Below are positions 11,103 through 22,573 of a stretch of DNA of 64,000 nt, piece after piece. The notes beneath the pieces are model-generated. The model saw only the letters and a program-made list of their open reading frames with translations. It did not search any database and was not told the DNA's origin. The DNA is taken from the NCBI GenBank assembly GCA_038501195.1, contig JBBPUQ010000009.1, positions 2,604,001 through 2,668,000 on the forward strand, in the 5' to 3' direction. The translations under genes and the position numbers were made by a program. How positions within the stretch are numbered: the first letter of the stretch is position 1; each line of letters begins with the position of its first letter. The DNA is from Nemania diffusa (lineage: Eukaryota; Ascomycota; Sordariomycetes; Xylariales; Xylariaceae).

Positions 11103-12591
11103 TATACGCTGGATAGGTATATAGTTCTATATTTCATAAAATCAATCAGCAAGGCGGTTGTTGAGTAAGGAGGGCATTATAATATTCAGAGCGGCTGGTT
11201 AAATATTCTGGGGGATTCTGCGTAGCCATGTTGCGTTTTCAGTATTATTGTATAATTCATGTTTATTTACATTTATTTTATATAGATCTTATCAATGTGT
11301 AGATAATAGCACCATGCCAACGTAACGAGTGATGTACATAGTTAAGGAAAATGATGTCATTCTAAATAGGGCTTATAATGTGCTGAAGGAGCATAGATAT
11401 ATTCCCGGAATACTCGTCGCAACGGTATGTTTTGGGACTATTCCATTTCCCATTAACTGATTCTGAGCATATTATTTAGAGGAACCCTAATGGATAGAAA
11501 TGTATTCAAAAAACTTTCTGACCCAAGCCGCATTCCATTTTATTAATGATACAGCATAGCGACGGGGAAATGACGATACCCTTCCAAACCAGGTGGCCGA
11601 AACAGGCGCCTCATGTGGATGGAACAGATATCAAACTTAGACGGCCCTATTAGCCGCAAGTGGGCTCTTCTCACATACAGTATGTAGGGCGATTTAGGCT
11701 AAATAAAGGCTTTGCCCTGGACCCTCCAACTAGTTGCGCCTCAAGCCCGTTCGGACGTCGGTGGAATCATTCTCCAAGCCAATAATGCCGCGCAACTACC
11801 TTAGTCCAGTTAGCATCAGTTAGCATGGGCGGCGCCATGTGCGCAGCTTTCTGCGCCTTTGTCTGTTACCCCTCAACGCCCTCTGGTCCCAGTCTTGGAG
11901 AAATACTTTAAACGCGCCAATGAGACGGCGTTGCTTGGCTGAGATAGGAAGTTTCTTCCACCTCTCTCTCTCCAAAGTGCCCCCAAATCTAGATAGGCCC
12001 GCCCGGTTGAGCCGAGTGCACCCCTCTAGATAGACTAAGTACATGATGTGGTGTAATACGGGGCCCGACCCGGAACGTGCTTGTAGAATAGCCATGCCAA
12101 TCAGAACATCTGCAGAGGTCGCGTGGTCGCGCAAGAATTCAGATTAAAGGCATCGAATTCTCCGCACGGCGCGTGGGATCACAGTACCTACATACAGTAG
12201 TGCACTAGATATGAAGGAGGCTATTCATGTACATACAGATCGAGCACCCTGTGACATGCCATGAAACCAACCGGATAAGCGCCATATAAGAGGTACACCC
12301 CCACTGACTGGCGCTTTCGCAGAGCACGTAGGCCTTTAATAAATAAAGCGGGAAGAGGTTCCCTTGAATTGTCTCGTCTTTTTCAAGTCTATTATTCTCT
12401 GCTGTTAATCCCCTCCGCCTATTTAACTTCCACCGCGGATGCTTCGATCTTGTCTCACTCGAATTCCGTGGACCAATCGAGCCTCGACTTGCATTCGCTT
12501 TCAGATCCCAAGAGCCGTCCCATATCCATATACATACACCATCAAACCAAACTTCATACCCGTGCGCACGATTAGCAGCAGGATAACCACC
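11103..12591. other. Intergenic region upstream of AKR gene
   Basis: About 1.5 kb with no supported gene. CT-rich sequence just before 12592 is likely the promoter and 5' leader of the aldo-keto reductase gene. Confidence 0.4.
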
Positions 12592-14026
12592 ATGGGTCCT
12601 ACCATAAAGTTAAGCAGTGGCCATGAGATGCCCCAGGTGGGCTTTGGTCTGTGGAAGGTGGATAACGCCGTGGCTGCCGATACCGTTTATAATGCCATCA
12701 AGGTCGGTTATAGATTGTTCGACGGCGCCTGTGGTAAGTGAGATGTGACAATTCACCGTTAGAAAGTCCCGAGCTCTCGTTTTACGCGATTGATTTGCTC
12801 GATCGCCAAGAAGCGAGAGCTATCCAATTGCCCCTCACTTTTCTTCTACAAAGATCTACCCCACCAAGTGGGCGATGAAAGAGACCCCTGCTCGCTGCTC
12901 GGAGGAATGGACCCCGTACCAGCCCTCTTAGACCGATAACCGGAGCTTCATTAGATCACCTACGTCACGCAGTATATAAACAAACTAGGGGAAGAAAGCT
13001 GACTATTTCCCCCTATCAGATTATGGCAACGAGAAGGAATGCGGCGAGGGCGTCGCCCGCGCTATCAAGGAAGGCCTCGTGACGCGCGAGGACCTCTTCA
13101 TCACATCCAAGCTCTGGCCCGTCTTCGAGGACGGCGACAAGGTCGAGCCCGCGATCCGGCGGTCCCTGTCTGACTGGGGCCTCGAGTACTTCGACCTGTA
13201 CCTCATCCACTTCCCCGGCGCGCTCAAGTACGTCGACCCCGCGGTGCGGTATCCCCCCGGCTGGCACTACGACGGCAAGTCCGAGGTCGTGCGCAGCAAC
13301 ACGCCGATGCACGTGACGTGGGCGGCGATGGAGTCCGTCGTCGACGCCGGCCTCGCGCGGTCCATCGGCATCTCCAACTTCCAGGCCCAGCTCATCTACG
13401 ACATGCTGCGGTACGCGCGCATCCCGCCCGCGGCCCTGCAGATCGAGCACCACCCCTTCCTCGTCCAGCAGGAGCTGCTGAACCTTTGCAAGACCGAGGG
13501 CATCGCCGTCACCGCCTACTCGTCCTTCGGCCCCGCGAGCTTCCTCACCTTTGGCTTCAAGCACGCCCAGGCCCTCGTCCCTCTCATGGAGGACGCCCTG
13601 ATCGTCGAGCTGGCTAAGAAGTACGGCAAAGAGCCCTCCCAGATCCTCCTGCGCTGGGCCACGCAGCGCGGCCTGGCGGTCATTCCTAAGACATCACGCG
13701 AAGCCGTCATGGCTCAGAACCTCGATTGCACAGGTTTCGATCTTGCACAGGACGATATAGATAAGATCACCGCAAAGGATGTTGGTTCCATTCGATTCAA
13801 CCAGCCATCAAACGTGAGTTTATCCTCCTGTGCTATGATGTTTTGCACGTACCCTCAATCAGGCGGACTGTTAAACTTAATTCTCTTAACTTGTTTTTCT
13901 TTTTTCTTTTCTTTCCTTCTTCTTGGTACCGCGAGCAGTACTGGTTAGCCAAAGTAGAAGCATTCTGCTAACTATCGTGTACACGAACAGTACTTTGATA
14001 CCGATAAATTCTGGATTTTCGGTTAA
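12592..14026 (+). CDS. Aldo-keto reductase, D-xylose reductase type
   Basis: Three exons: 12592-12733, 13020-13813 and 13991-14026, giving 323 aa, the normal length for the family. The ATG is in a strong context (CCACCATGG). The catalytic tetrad is Asp44, Tyr49, Lys78 and His111 (FDGACDYGNE, ITSKLW, YLIHFPG). The cofactor loop [10 protein letters not shown] has the Lys/Ser/Arg pattern of NAD(P)H-binding xylose reductases. The 12-codon last exon supplies the typical YF...FWIFG terminus, reached through a 177-nt intron. Expected role: cytosolic reduction of xylose and other aldoses to polyols. Exon 2 is clearly richer in G+C than its surroundings. The 286-nt first intron is long for this genome. 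Confidence 0.9.
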
Positions 14027-14525
14027 AATATGATGATGAATTGGAGTTCCTTACCTAGCTATCTTGATACTTCGATAAGGCAAATCTTCCGAAGCCGCCT
14101 GCCTTCATTGACGATGCAAAGCAATAATTTTCTTACTTTGCGGCTAGCTGAGGCTATGAAAGGTTGCAGCTCATTGGGATACAGGAATGTAGAGTGAAGT
14201 AGTATAGACAGGGAATACCCTTCCATATTGTTGTCTCAATATCGATGTAGGCTGCACAAGGACCTGGGAAACTCAGCAACACTCCGAGAGTGTTTGAGGC
14301 TCTATATACGTCTCCGAATGCGCTTAATCTAGATCGTTATATTTGGGTCTGAGTACTGAGGCTCAAAGTTGCATCTCCATCGGATACCTTTCATGCCTCG
14401 CAACCCGTGTCAAAGCTATATGCCTCAGACTAAATCTAGGTATAGCGTCCCAAGTAAACATTTCCCCAAACTCCATAGCTATGCAGTGTGACATTACAAG
14501 CCCTGACCCTTCATTAGGTAGGGCA
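14027..14525. other. Intergenic, convergent 3' ends
   Basis: About 500 bp between the 3' ends of the AKR and SDS22 genes. No gene or repeat seen. Confidence 0.5.
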
Positions 14526-15884
14526 TTAGGTTGGTTTGAGAAAAGCTGGCACGTATATGTTAACAAGAGTGGCTAGTAGAAATGAGGGAGCTAAACTTAC
14601 TCGCATCGAGTTGCGTTAGTTGGGGTAGGGCCAACCGTATTTTGTTCCGGTATAGGGCTGGCTGCCTCAGTTGTAGGGGGTTTCCTTCGAAATAGGCAGT
14701 TTGGAGGTCCTCTTTGTCTCCCAATTCCCTCTCAACGTCCATGATATCCGATAATTGATTACTGCCAGCCCATAGCTCTTTGAGTTTCTTCAATCCACCT
14801 AGACCCTTGAGACTCTTAACCTGGTTGTTCGCGATTTCAAGCATAATCAAGTTGTGATTATGTTCTAGCCCTTCGACGTTCTCGAGTGCGTTATGTGCTA
14901 CATAGAGTTCCTGCAGCTGTGGTGCTTCTCGTAGTGGTGAGAGATCGGTGATCCGGTTCGATTGGATGCTCAAAAGTCTCAGTTTCGGTAAACCCCCTAG
15001 GCCATGAAGCTCTGTAATTTTGTTCTTAGCTAGCCAAAGTTGCTCCAAGTTCTTCAGCGAGTCGAGGTTCTGAATTTCTCTTATCCGATTTGATCCAAGT
15101 TCGAGTTGGCGCAAGTTCACTAGTGTCTCAAGTCCTTCGATTCGACTGATTTTATTAGAGACGAAATATAAGTCTGTCAGCTTCGTGAGGTGGCTGATAT
15201 GCTTGATATGCTTGATCTTGTTGTAACTCAGATCTAGGGAGGTAAGCTCGGTAAGATCGTCCAACCCCCGAATATGGGAAATAAGATTGTCATAAAGATC
15301 TAGCTCGTGAAGTGTGGGTGCTAAAGCAGATAACCCCTCAATATTCTGCACAAGGTTTTGGCGGAGGCATATTTGCTCGACCTGTTTGAATCGTTCTAGG
15401 TGGAGGCTAGGAATCGAAGCAATACGTGCTTGGACAAGACTAATGTCCTTGGTGTTGGGGTCTTCCTCGTCTAGAAGGTCTGACGGAGAAGTGGTGGTAA
15501 GCGGAAGTAACTTTGTAAAAAGAGAGCATACCATAGAGGATGAGGGGATATACCTTCGTCGGCACCAATTTCCTCCCCGGGCAAGACATTCTCGTCGTCG
15601 GAATACTCTGGGTCTGAGAAAGCCTCGGGGTTTTGAATCAAGGCACCGCGGTCGACCCGTAACTTGCCATCCCAACCTTTGCTGTCTCGGAGCTTATGGG
15701 GGGACTGGTTGCCCGAGTGGTTGCCTGAGTGGTTCTCTGTGTGGTTCTCTGTATGGTCGCCTGTGTGGTCGTCTACGGGTTTATCTACGCGATTGTCTGC
15801 ACGGTTGTCTGGGTTCTCTGCGTGAGCTTCATGTAAAGCAGGCTCGACAGGTGGTGGTGGGCTTTCGCCGTCTTGGTTAGCCAT
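14526..15884 (-). CDS. sds22: Protein phosphatase 1 regulatory subunit SDS22
   Basis: Three exons: 15884-15554, 15479-14601 and a tiny last exon 14545-14526. The protein is 409 aa. An acidic, low-complexity N-terminus (repeated HTENH/HSGNH units, about residues 40-56) leads to the conserved segment EEIGADEDLLDEEDPNTKDI. About eleven SDS22-type leucine-rich repeats of 22 residues follow (for example LTSLDLSYNKIKHI and LRQLELGSNRIREI). The 20-nt last exon is required to give the family ending QLDATFLKPT. SDS22 binds the PP1 catalytic subunit in the nucleus and cytoplasm and is needed for mitotic exit and PP1 maturation. This is a housekeeping gene, and it marks the region as ordinary chromosome. 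Confidence 0.93.
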
Positions 15885-16687
15885 GGCGTATCGAAGCTAG
15901 TAGTGACGAATATTTTAGATGGTCATGCGACTGGTGGATGGATGTTCACGTAAGAGGAACTGAGTTGGCACCGGGGGGTATGGTATTTAAGGGAGGGCAC
16001 ATAAGGTTGGATTCTTAGGACGTCGGACGACTGAGTAAATAAGAGAGGGGGGCTTGTATCGGGCCTAGCTATCACTATCACGTACGTAGGTAGCGTAGAC
16101 TAGACTAGATTAATTCTTTGGCCCGAGTAGTGGAGAAGGCGGGGGATCATCATGCTGGTCGGTAGATAGGTATAAACACAAAGTAACTATGCATTATTAA
16201 GGAATATGCATCTATGGGGTGTTTAAATATTTCAGGACCAGATACAGAGCCCCGTTGTACTCGGGACGGAACGATCCATCATGATTCATACGCACGGGTA
16301 CTGAGCGCAACTCCATGATTCGGAGTTCCGACACCAGCCTTAAACGTAATAAACCTTGAAATGCACGCTCGGAGCACATTTTAACTTTCGAGGTCCGTCC
16401 AAACCATATCTTTAATTGCAGGATACACCTTCAACGTGCGATAACTGTACCGTGTGATGGCTGTATATGAGATACAATTCTTGTTATGACAGACGTACCG
16501 AGTAAGCAATATGTCGAGATAGGTTCGATTCCTACCAATGGCTCATTTTACACGCCCCTCTTGAGTTTAAGATTAACATTGCTTAGGTGAGGTATTGGAT
16601 AATCCAGGTCGCTCAGATTCGTCTATTGACTAGAGTTTATTCACTATCAACACTGCGACGAGCTGTCAATTTTAAGCATGCGTCTTA
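15885..16687. other. Intergenic region upstream of SDS22
   Basis: About 800 bp including the SDS22 promoter. It contains a T-arm-like sequence near 16519-16538 (GGTTCGATTCC), but no matching acceptor or anticodon arms, so no tRNA is called. Confidence 0.45.
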
Positions 16688-18170
16688 TCATGGCTTAACC
16701 CACGGGTGCTGACGAAGCATGACATCGTCGCCAATGTCTTTATCTATCGCGCCGAGCGCGTCGGCCCGAACCTCGTCTCGGCGTATTTCTACGGTTTTCA
16801 TAACGACACACCGTGATTCCTGGGGTGCCAGCAGATCTACATCAACTGTCGTCATTGTAGAAGTGCATTGTGTCGTCGTAGTATCAAGTGCGTTGACTGG
16901 GAGGCTGTTCCTGTCAAGGTTTTTGTATCTCTTGCACGGCCCCGTCCGTCCCTCTCGCCACGTACCTCCGTTGCTGGTATTGGTACCGTCCCCCATCCTA
17001 CCCGCTGAGGGTCTTTTTCTCCATTGCACATAGCAGCGGGAAAATCTGGTAGTTGCATCAGCAAATGCTGTCGATACGGCAGGCAGTCCGTAGACGACGA
17101 AAGCGCTTGTCATTTCGCCAAGCGCCCAGAAGCAGACCGAAGTGACCGAGTAAGTATAATCTTTTGATCCTAAATTTGCCTCGACAGCAACTAGTCGGAA
17201 GATAGCTGAGATGGTACCACTGTATCACGTGGTGTTAGCATGTGTTTAAACCAGCGAAACCGTAGGGTTCAGTTCAAGGTACTAGTCGCTTACAATAACC
17301 CGACAGCGGATATTAGCAGTAGGCCAACTTTATTCCACGTTGATAATTTCAAACGCCAAATGACGAACTGCGGAGCAGCAAGCATGATAACATCAGAAAC
17401 CACGTTAATCGAGGTGATGACCTCAAGTGCTCTTGCGTCAAGACATATACCCTTAACTGTAGGGTCCCAGATCCGCTCTCGCGGTGTACATTGTAAGCTT
17501 TCGATGACGATAGCAACGATGTAATACACGACGTTAAGCCACAAAGCAATTTGGCAGAGCCAAAAGAAGGCGGTGCGGGAACGGGGCGACAATATGCGCA
17601 TCCATTCCATTAGAATAGCTACCTTGACAGGAGCAATCCCGGAATTGTATAGGAGCCCTGCGATGTATACCCACTGAATTCCACGTGTCAGCCTCAAACA
17701 GCATGATGAGACGGAATACTCACGTATGAAAACCCAACTGTGTCCCCTACACTCACATCCCACTCATGCACCCACCACCCTATCTCAAAGCGGGAGATAT
17801 GAAGTAAACAGTAGGCAAACCCAATGTATGACCCCTAGAGTACTGTTAATTGAGGATATAGCAGTAATCTCACGAGGATTACGCACAAATCCGATAATTA
17901 CGAGGACTTGTGTCGAACTAGTTAGCAGTTATCGTGAAAAGGGTAGGAATTTCTCGTACCTGCTTCAAGTCTATCCCTAAGATGCTTCATTACGAATACC
18001 CAAGAGTGTATCCGCACTAGGACGGCGAGGGAGGTAATACTGATAGCAGCGATGAGGATACCATCGGCGAGCGAATTCATGTTGGGAGGATTGATGCGGT
18101 TCGCCTCAACAGCGTCAGGTGCTTCCAGCGCCGCCTGAGTGAGCAGAAGCCCGTGATTGTTCTCGTCCAT
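16688..18170 (-). CDS. Rhodopsin-domain (Pth11-like) integral membrane protein
   Basis: Five exons: 18170-17960, 17906-17887 (a 20-nt micro-exon), 17834-17724, 17673-17294 and 17219-16688. The protein is 417 aa and all phases agree. The hydrophobic stretches fit seven membrane segments, with family landmarks WVYIAGLLYNSGIAPVKVAIL, WLNVVYYIVAIVIES.QC, INVVSDVIMLAAPQFVIW and WALGEMTSAFVVYGLPAV. The 150-residue cytosolic tail is polar and rich in Thr/Arg/Asp. This is the fungal rhodopsin-like domain family (PF20684 type), which includes Pth11-related putative receptors. No CFEM domain is present. The ligand and role are unknown. The micro-exon is supported only by phase and by forming a membrane helix. 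Confidence 0.8.
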
Positions 18171-20563
18171 ACCTATCTATAGTCTGTGCGTTTGCGGTAA
18201 CTCCCGAGAGAGCTTGCCAGTGTCGTAATTGAGAGGCAAAGTAGTCATCATCACTGGAGTCGAGCGATCATGATGGGTTACTAGGACTGTTGAACGGCCC
18301 AACCCTAGTTTTCTAAAGGAGACGATAGTTTCCCCAGAACCCAAGTTACTTCTTAGTGACGACTTTCGTCTCTAGGACTCTCAAGTACTTTATGTCATAC
18401 GGCGTTTGAGCGGAAGAAGGGATTGAAACCCAGTCATCCCTTGGTGGCTACTCCGGGGGGTTGGTTGTACTTGGATTTATTTAGCTGTCTCTTTTCAGTA
18501 TCTTTTATTAGGCGATTCTAGTGCTGGAGACCGCCATTTAGGCCTTAATATAGGTAAGTAGGCAGGAGGTATGCACGCGGCGTAGGGGGAATCCTACTCC
18601 AACACGCTCACAGGCGAATCCTCCAGCGTACCAGCAATACAACTCAATATATGCAGCCACATTATGGGCAGCGAATTGGCCATAGCTACAACCCAACGCT
18701 TCCGTCAGCCCCTCGACGTCGCCCAGTGAAAACCCTCCATCTAGCACAAGCGAGGACATCATGGCAGCGGGCCCAGCTCTGTCTCAAACCGCCACGATAG
18801 AAGCCGGACAGCGGACGCAACAACGTGGTTTAGTAATATTATTCGTCAAACCCACTTACGGTTTTCGTCTACTAGCGGTTCGGGCTCGTGCGCTTTCAAT
18901 TATCCCCTGGCACGCCCGGTCTTCGGACGCGCTTCCGCTCTTACCTTGCCCACATATTCTGTGCTACGAGATCTGAGCCCCGACGCAGAGCGCAGGCGAC
19001 AGCGGAAGCCCGGAACCAACAGGGACCGAAGAACGCCATGTAGTATTTATAATTATAAATTCCAACGTCGGCTTCTTGCTGGCCATGCCATGCGAGAAGT
19101 ACCGGCTAGGAGACCAGTGCGGTCGAACCACGAGACGGGGCGTAGATGTAAGCCAGCAACCACAGCCATCAACCCTTCAATCACCCGCAGGGACGACGTG
19201 TTTGGTTGGCAATCGTTTCATGTTTCCGGTGCAAACCAAACATGACTTGGATTCCTTGGAAGATGATTGATTGAAAACAAGACTGAGAGTAGTAATGCAC
19301 GTCATCAATTTCGACATCTCGAGTATCGTTGCATTGATTGTTGATCCTGATTTATCACAACTGCTCTTAGCGGCGCTCACGACAGGAACCTGACTACTGG
19401 GTAACTAGGTAATACGTTATATTGGTCAAAAAAAAAACTCATTTCTTCCATCCCTATCGTGTTTCTAGTTGAGAAAAACTGGCCATGGCATGATGCACGG
19501 GCTTTTCATTGCGTGTTAATGCTTCTCCTTGCTGCGAGAGCTGGGTATCTATCGGCTCTTATCTCATTTCTAGGTATTACTCGCCCTATCCATGGCTCGT
19601 AGCGCCTTTGCCCACTCTCTCGTGCAATTTAGCATCTAGAGCCCAGCATCAACGCTTCTATCAATGTTGATCAAGCTATGCGCGGCCCAGCGCTAGAGTA
19701 GTAATTCTGTGTCGCAACAGTCTCTTTTTAACTGACTGCTAGACAGCAACGACCTCGATAATAAGGGCTAAATGCAATGCCGACATCGGCATATAAAAGT
19801 TTTTTCTTTTTAAAAAGAAAAAAAAATATGCAAGGGCTTCACGAACGATTGTTATTCTCGTGCGATCGGTGCTGTTGTTGCAAATTAGTGCTAGGTCAGG
19901 TCAGGCTGTTCAGGTGGCGGCCGTTCGACATCCCGTAAAACCTCACGTCAACTAAGTTCTGAAAGCGCAATTTTATGCGCTCACAAACATTCACATCCGT
20001 ACTCCTGTATATATTCCCGTCAATCCCGGCCTAAATGTTAGACTCGGACGTGTTAGGTACGGCCTTGCACGTCGAGCAAAGTAGGAACCTAGGCCTGGTT
20101 CTGTGACCCGACAGCAAAAGCCAACGAGTGGATGATAAGTACATTGTAGCTTTGGGGTGCTAACGATTGAGCAGTGATTCGTAGCGCGGACGTCTCTCGT
20201 CCTTGTCGGGCCTTCAATAGAATATGATTCGCCTACACGATGAACTATGATGAGCAATGTCCGTTCCGTGTTTTTTACATTCTAACGTTATTTATGCCTA
20301 CAGCTAAAAATACACTGAAACGAAAACCGCGCTCTCTCTCTTCTTTCTAACAAGAACAGGCTTCCCAATTGCCCGAATCGAGATCCCGCCCGACGGCCTC
20401 GCTTTTCTGTCTTGCTCTATTCGGTGCACCTACATCAAGATAGCAAACTCGACCAATAGCCGCTATAAATCTAGGATGGTCGAAAAAAACCAGAACTCGC
20501 GGCGCCGCAATGAGCGAATAGAGACTTTCGGACCAATATCCCAGTTCTGCTTTCGGCTTCGAT
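18171..20563. other. 2.4-kb intergenic region at left edge of the metabolite region
   Basis: I find no gene with supporting motifs. Several 60-100 codon frames on both strands overlap one another and look like chance. A perfect T/A palindrome at 19801-19824 is the only clear structure. Confidence 0.4.
19801..19824. repeat. Perfect 24-bp T/A palindrome
   Basis: Twelve bases of T-run with one C are followed directly by their exact reverse complement. It could form a small cruciform or hairpin. It probably arose by microsatellite-like processes. Confidence 0.6.
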
Positions 20564-21847
20564 CTAAATCAGAACCTCCGCACATTGATCGAACGGCGGC
20601 TGGTTAAACATCTTCATCCCGCCCGCCAGACTGCGCTGCAGGCTCATGGTTGCATATCGCCTCATCTGCTGTTCATACGCAGCAACACTCTCCAAACCTA
20701 CACCCTTCTCGGCCAACTGCGCGCCAAGCACAAACCCGTCCCTGATGGCAGTGCAAGCCCCAACGCCGCCGGCAGGGCTCATTACGTGAATCGCATCGCC
20801 CAGGAGCGTGACACGAGGGTCCGACTTCCATTCGGGGACCTGTGGCCTAGAACTAAGGATTTGAATGGCTGAGGTGTATGTCTCGTCTTGCTGCTCGAGT
20901 ATCGCGCGGACGGAGGGGTGCCATTCACTCGTGATGTCCAGCGCTAGAGCTTTACCGGGCACCTTGAGAACGTCCCGCATTTCCTTGTCGCTGGACGCGA
21001 CCACCCGCCTCCTCATGATGAGTCCCCAGTAGACATAGTCGCTCGGGATCTCAGGGAATCTCTGCCGGTGCGCGGACTGGAACCTCATCGGCTCAGTCAG
21101 CAGCGAGATGGTGTCGTTTCCCTGGACAATGCCCTGGATGACCGGAGGCTCGTCGCGGGAAATCGCTATCCACCGCAGCAGAGCCGGGGGCGCGGCCGCC
21201 TCCAGCGCAGGGGTTATGGGCGTCTTCCCGTACACGCAGAGGCCCTCGACGTCGAGGATGCTGTAGTTGGGGATCAGCTGCTTGGTGACCCGCGACCGCG
21301 TCCCGTCGGCGCCGACGAGGAGACTCCCCCGCTCGCTCGAGCCGTCCTTGAAGTGCGCCTCCACGGTCCCGTCGTCGCGCAGCTCGTAGCGGAGAAACTC
21401 CTTGTTCCACGAGATGACGTCCGAGCCGTCGTCGCCGAGCCCCTGCTGTAGCACGTGTCTGAGGACCGAGCGGTCGACGCTGTAGATATCCCCGTCGCCG
21501 GCGCCGGGGCGCCATTTCCTGCTCGCGGTTACCGAGCCGTTCAGCGCGTTCAGGTTTGATTCTCCTAGCACGGTTTTCCCGCAGGTGTTCTCGAAGCGAT
21601 GCCATAGCTCGGGGGTTAGTACGGACCGCAGTGACGCTGAAGCTTCGCTGTGGATCTTGATCCTGTACCCCTGAGGGCGCGCGCCGATGGACGCATCGCG
21701 TTCGAAGATCTTGAAAGGAATGCCGGAACGTCGCAGGCTTTGGGCTAAGGTAAGACCGCCTAGTCCGGCACCGATAATGATGACCTTGGTGGCGATGCCG
21801 CTGCCTAATGACAGGTTGCTGGTGCCGTTAACAAGATGTTGACTCAT
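20564..21847 (-). CDS. FAD-dependent (class A) monooxygenase
   Basis: A single exon encoding 427 aa from the ATG at 21847 (MSQHLVNG). An upstream in-frame extension to 21898 is possible but less likely. It has an FAD-binding Rossmann motif VIIIGAGLGGL (about 22-32), an Arg/Glu FERDASIG segment, a second FAD/NADPH motif LLVGADGTRSRV and the GD motif LLGDAIHVMSPAGGVGACTAI. This is the layout of salicylate-hydroxylase-like aromatic monooxygenases that hydroxylate aromatic polyketides and use FAD and NAD(P)H. It sits 0.7 kb from the O-methyltransferase on the same strand. Both are separated from the PKS by the giant DUF3638 gene, so membership in the PKS pathway is likely but inferred. Confidence 0.88.
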   Translation of the reverse strand: MSQHLVNGTSNLSLGSGIATKVIIIGAGLGGLTLAQSLRRSGIPFKIFERDASIGARPQGYRIKIHSEASASLRSVLTPELWHRFENTCGKTVLGESNLNALNGSVTASRKWRPGAGDGDIYSVDRSVLRHVLQQGLGDDGSDVISWNKEFLRYELRDDGTVEAHFKDGSSERGSLLVGADGTRSRVTKQLIPNYSILDVEGLCVYGKTPITPALEAAAPPALLRWIAISRDEPPVIQGIVQGNDTISLLTEPMRFQSAHRQRFPEIPSDYVYWGLIMRRRVVASSDKEMRDVLKVPGKALALDITSEWHPSVRAILEQQDETYTSAIQILSSRPQVPEWKSDPRVTLLGDAIHVMSPAGGVGACTAIRDGFVLGAQLAEKGVGLESVAAYEQQMRRYATMSLQRSLAGGMKMFNQPPFDQCAEVLI

Positions 21848-22573
21848 TTTTATCGTACGCTCTGGGCTTCTTCGAACTAGAAATAAAGTGAGGACCAAAG
21901 TAGGTTACAGTTAAACATCGAGTCTTATTAAGTTGAACATGTTTTGCAATTCAATACTCTATATGTCTATTACTCAATTGCTGGGAGGATCAATGGGATT
22001 ACTCCCGACGGGTCCCGATTCGGAATCCGAAGTATATATCCCGTCACACATCATCGTATAATCTGGTAAACTGGAAGATTTTAGACATTCTCATCAGCTC
22101 ATTCTGGAAATAGCATCATTTTCTGACATGTTTAATTGATAAACATTCGACTTATTCGTGGCAACGAGGTGTATCCTACAAAGTTTTGAGCGACTATTTT
22201 TAGGAGCATTAATATGACGAATTGATAATAAAATATTTATTTTTAAAATAGGTAGTCGTGGAAGACTGTCGATGATTTTCGCTATGTAGCAAGGTAATGT
22301 ATGAATTTGAGCCCCGTCATCGCTATTTTGCTTCATAAATTACAACTCTCGTATTGAGTCACGATACGCTGCCTAAGTTACGATTTAGATCGTGTTAAAA
22401 GTTGGCTACATTTATCTATAATCTATGTTGTTGTTGCTTTATTGGGAATTTTAATTGTAGTGCGATTTATTATCACGTTCTCTTGTCATGTCAACTTAAA
22501 TCGGTCATTGTACAACCGCGAACTCTAGTATTATGCGAAACATTTATGTACAGAATGCGCCCGTAACTCCTAT
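21848..22573. other. Spacer between FMO and OMT genes
   Basis: About 730 bp serving as the FMO promoter and the OMT 3' end. It is AT-rich in 22100-22500. No gene seen. Confidence 0.45.

Noticed and set aside
13016..13564. 182-codon minus-strand frame opposite the aldo-keto reductase
   Set aside because: It is a GC-rich antisense shadow of exon 2 with low-complexity Arg/Val/Asp content.
13814..13975. Alternative AKR C-terminus using the acceptor at about 13938
   Set aside because: It would end [10 protein letters not shown], whereas the acceptor at 13990 gives the family-typical FWIFG end.
16500..16550. Sequence GGTTCGATTCCTACC resembling a tRNA T-arm
   Set aside because: The last stem pair mismatches and no acceptor, D or anticodon arm can be formed in the 70 bases upstream.
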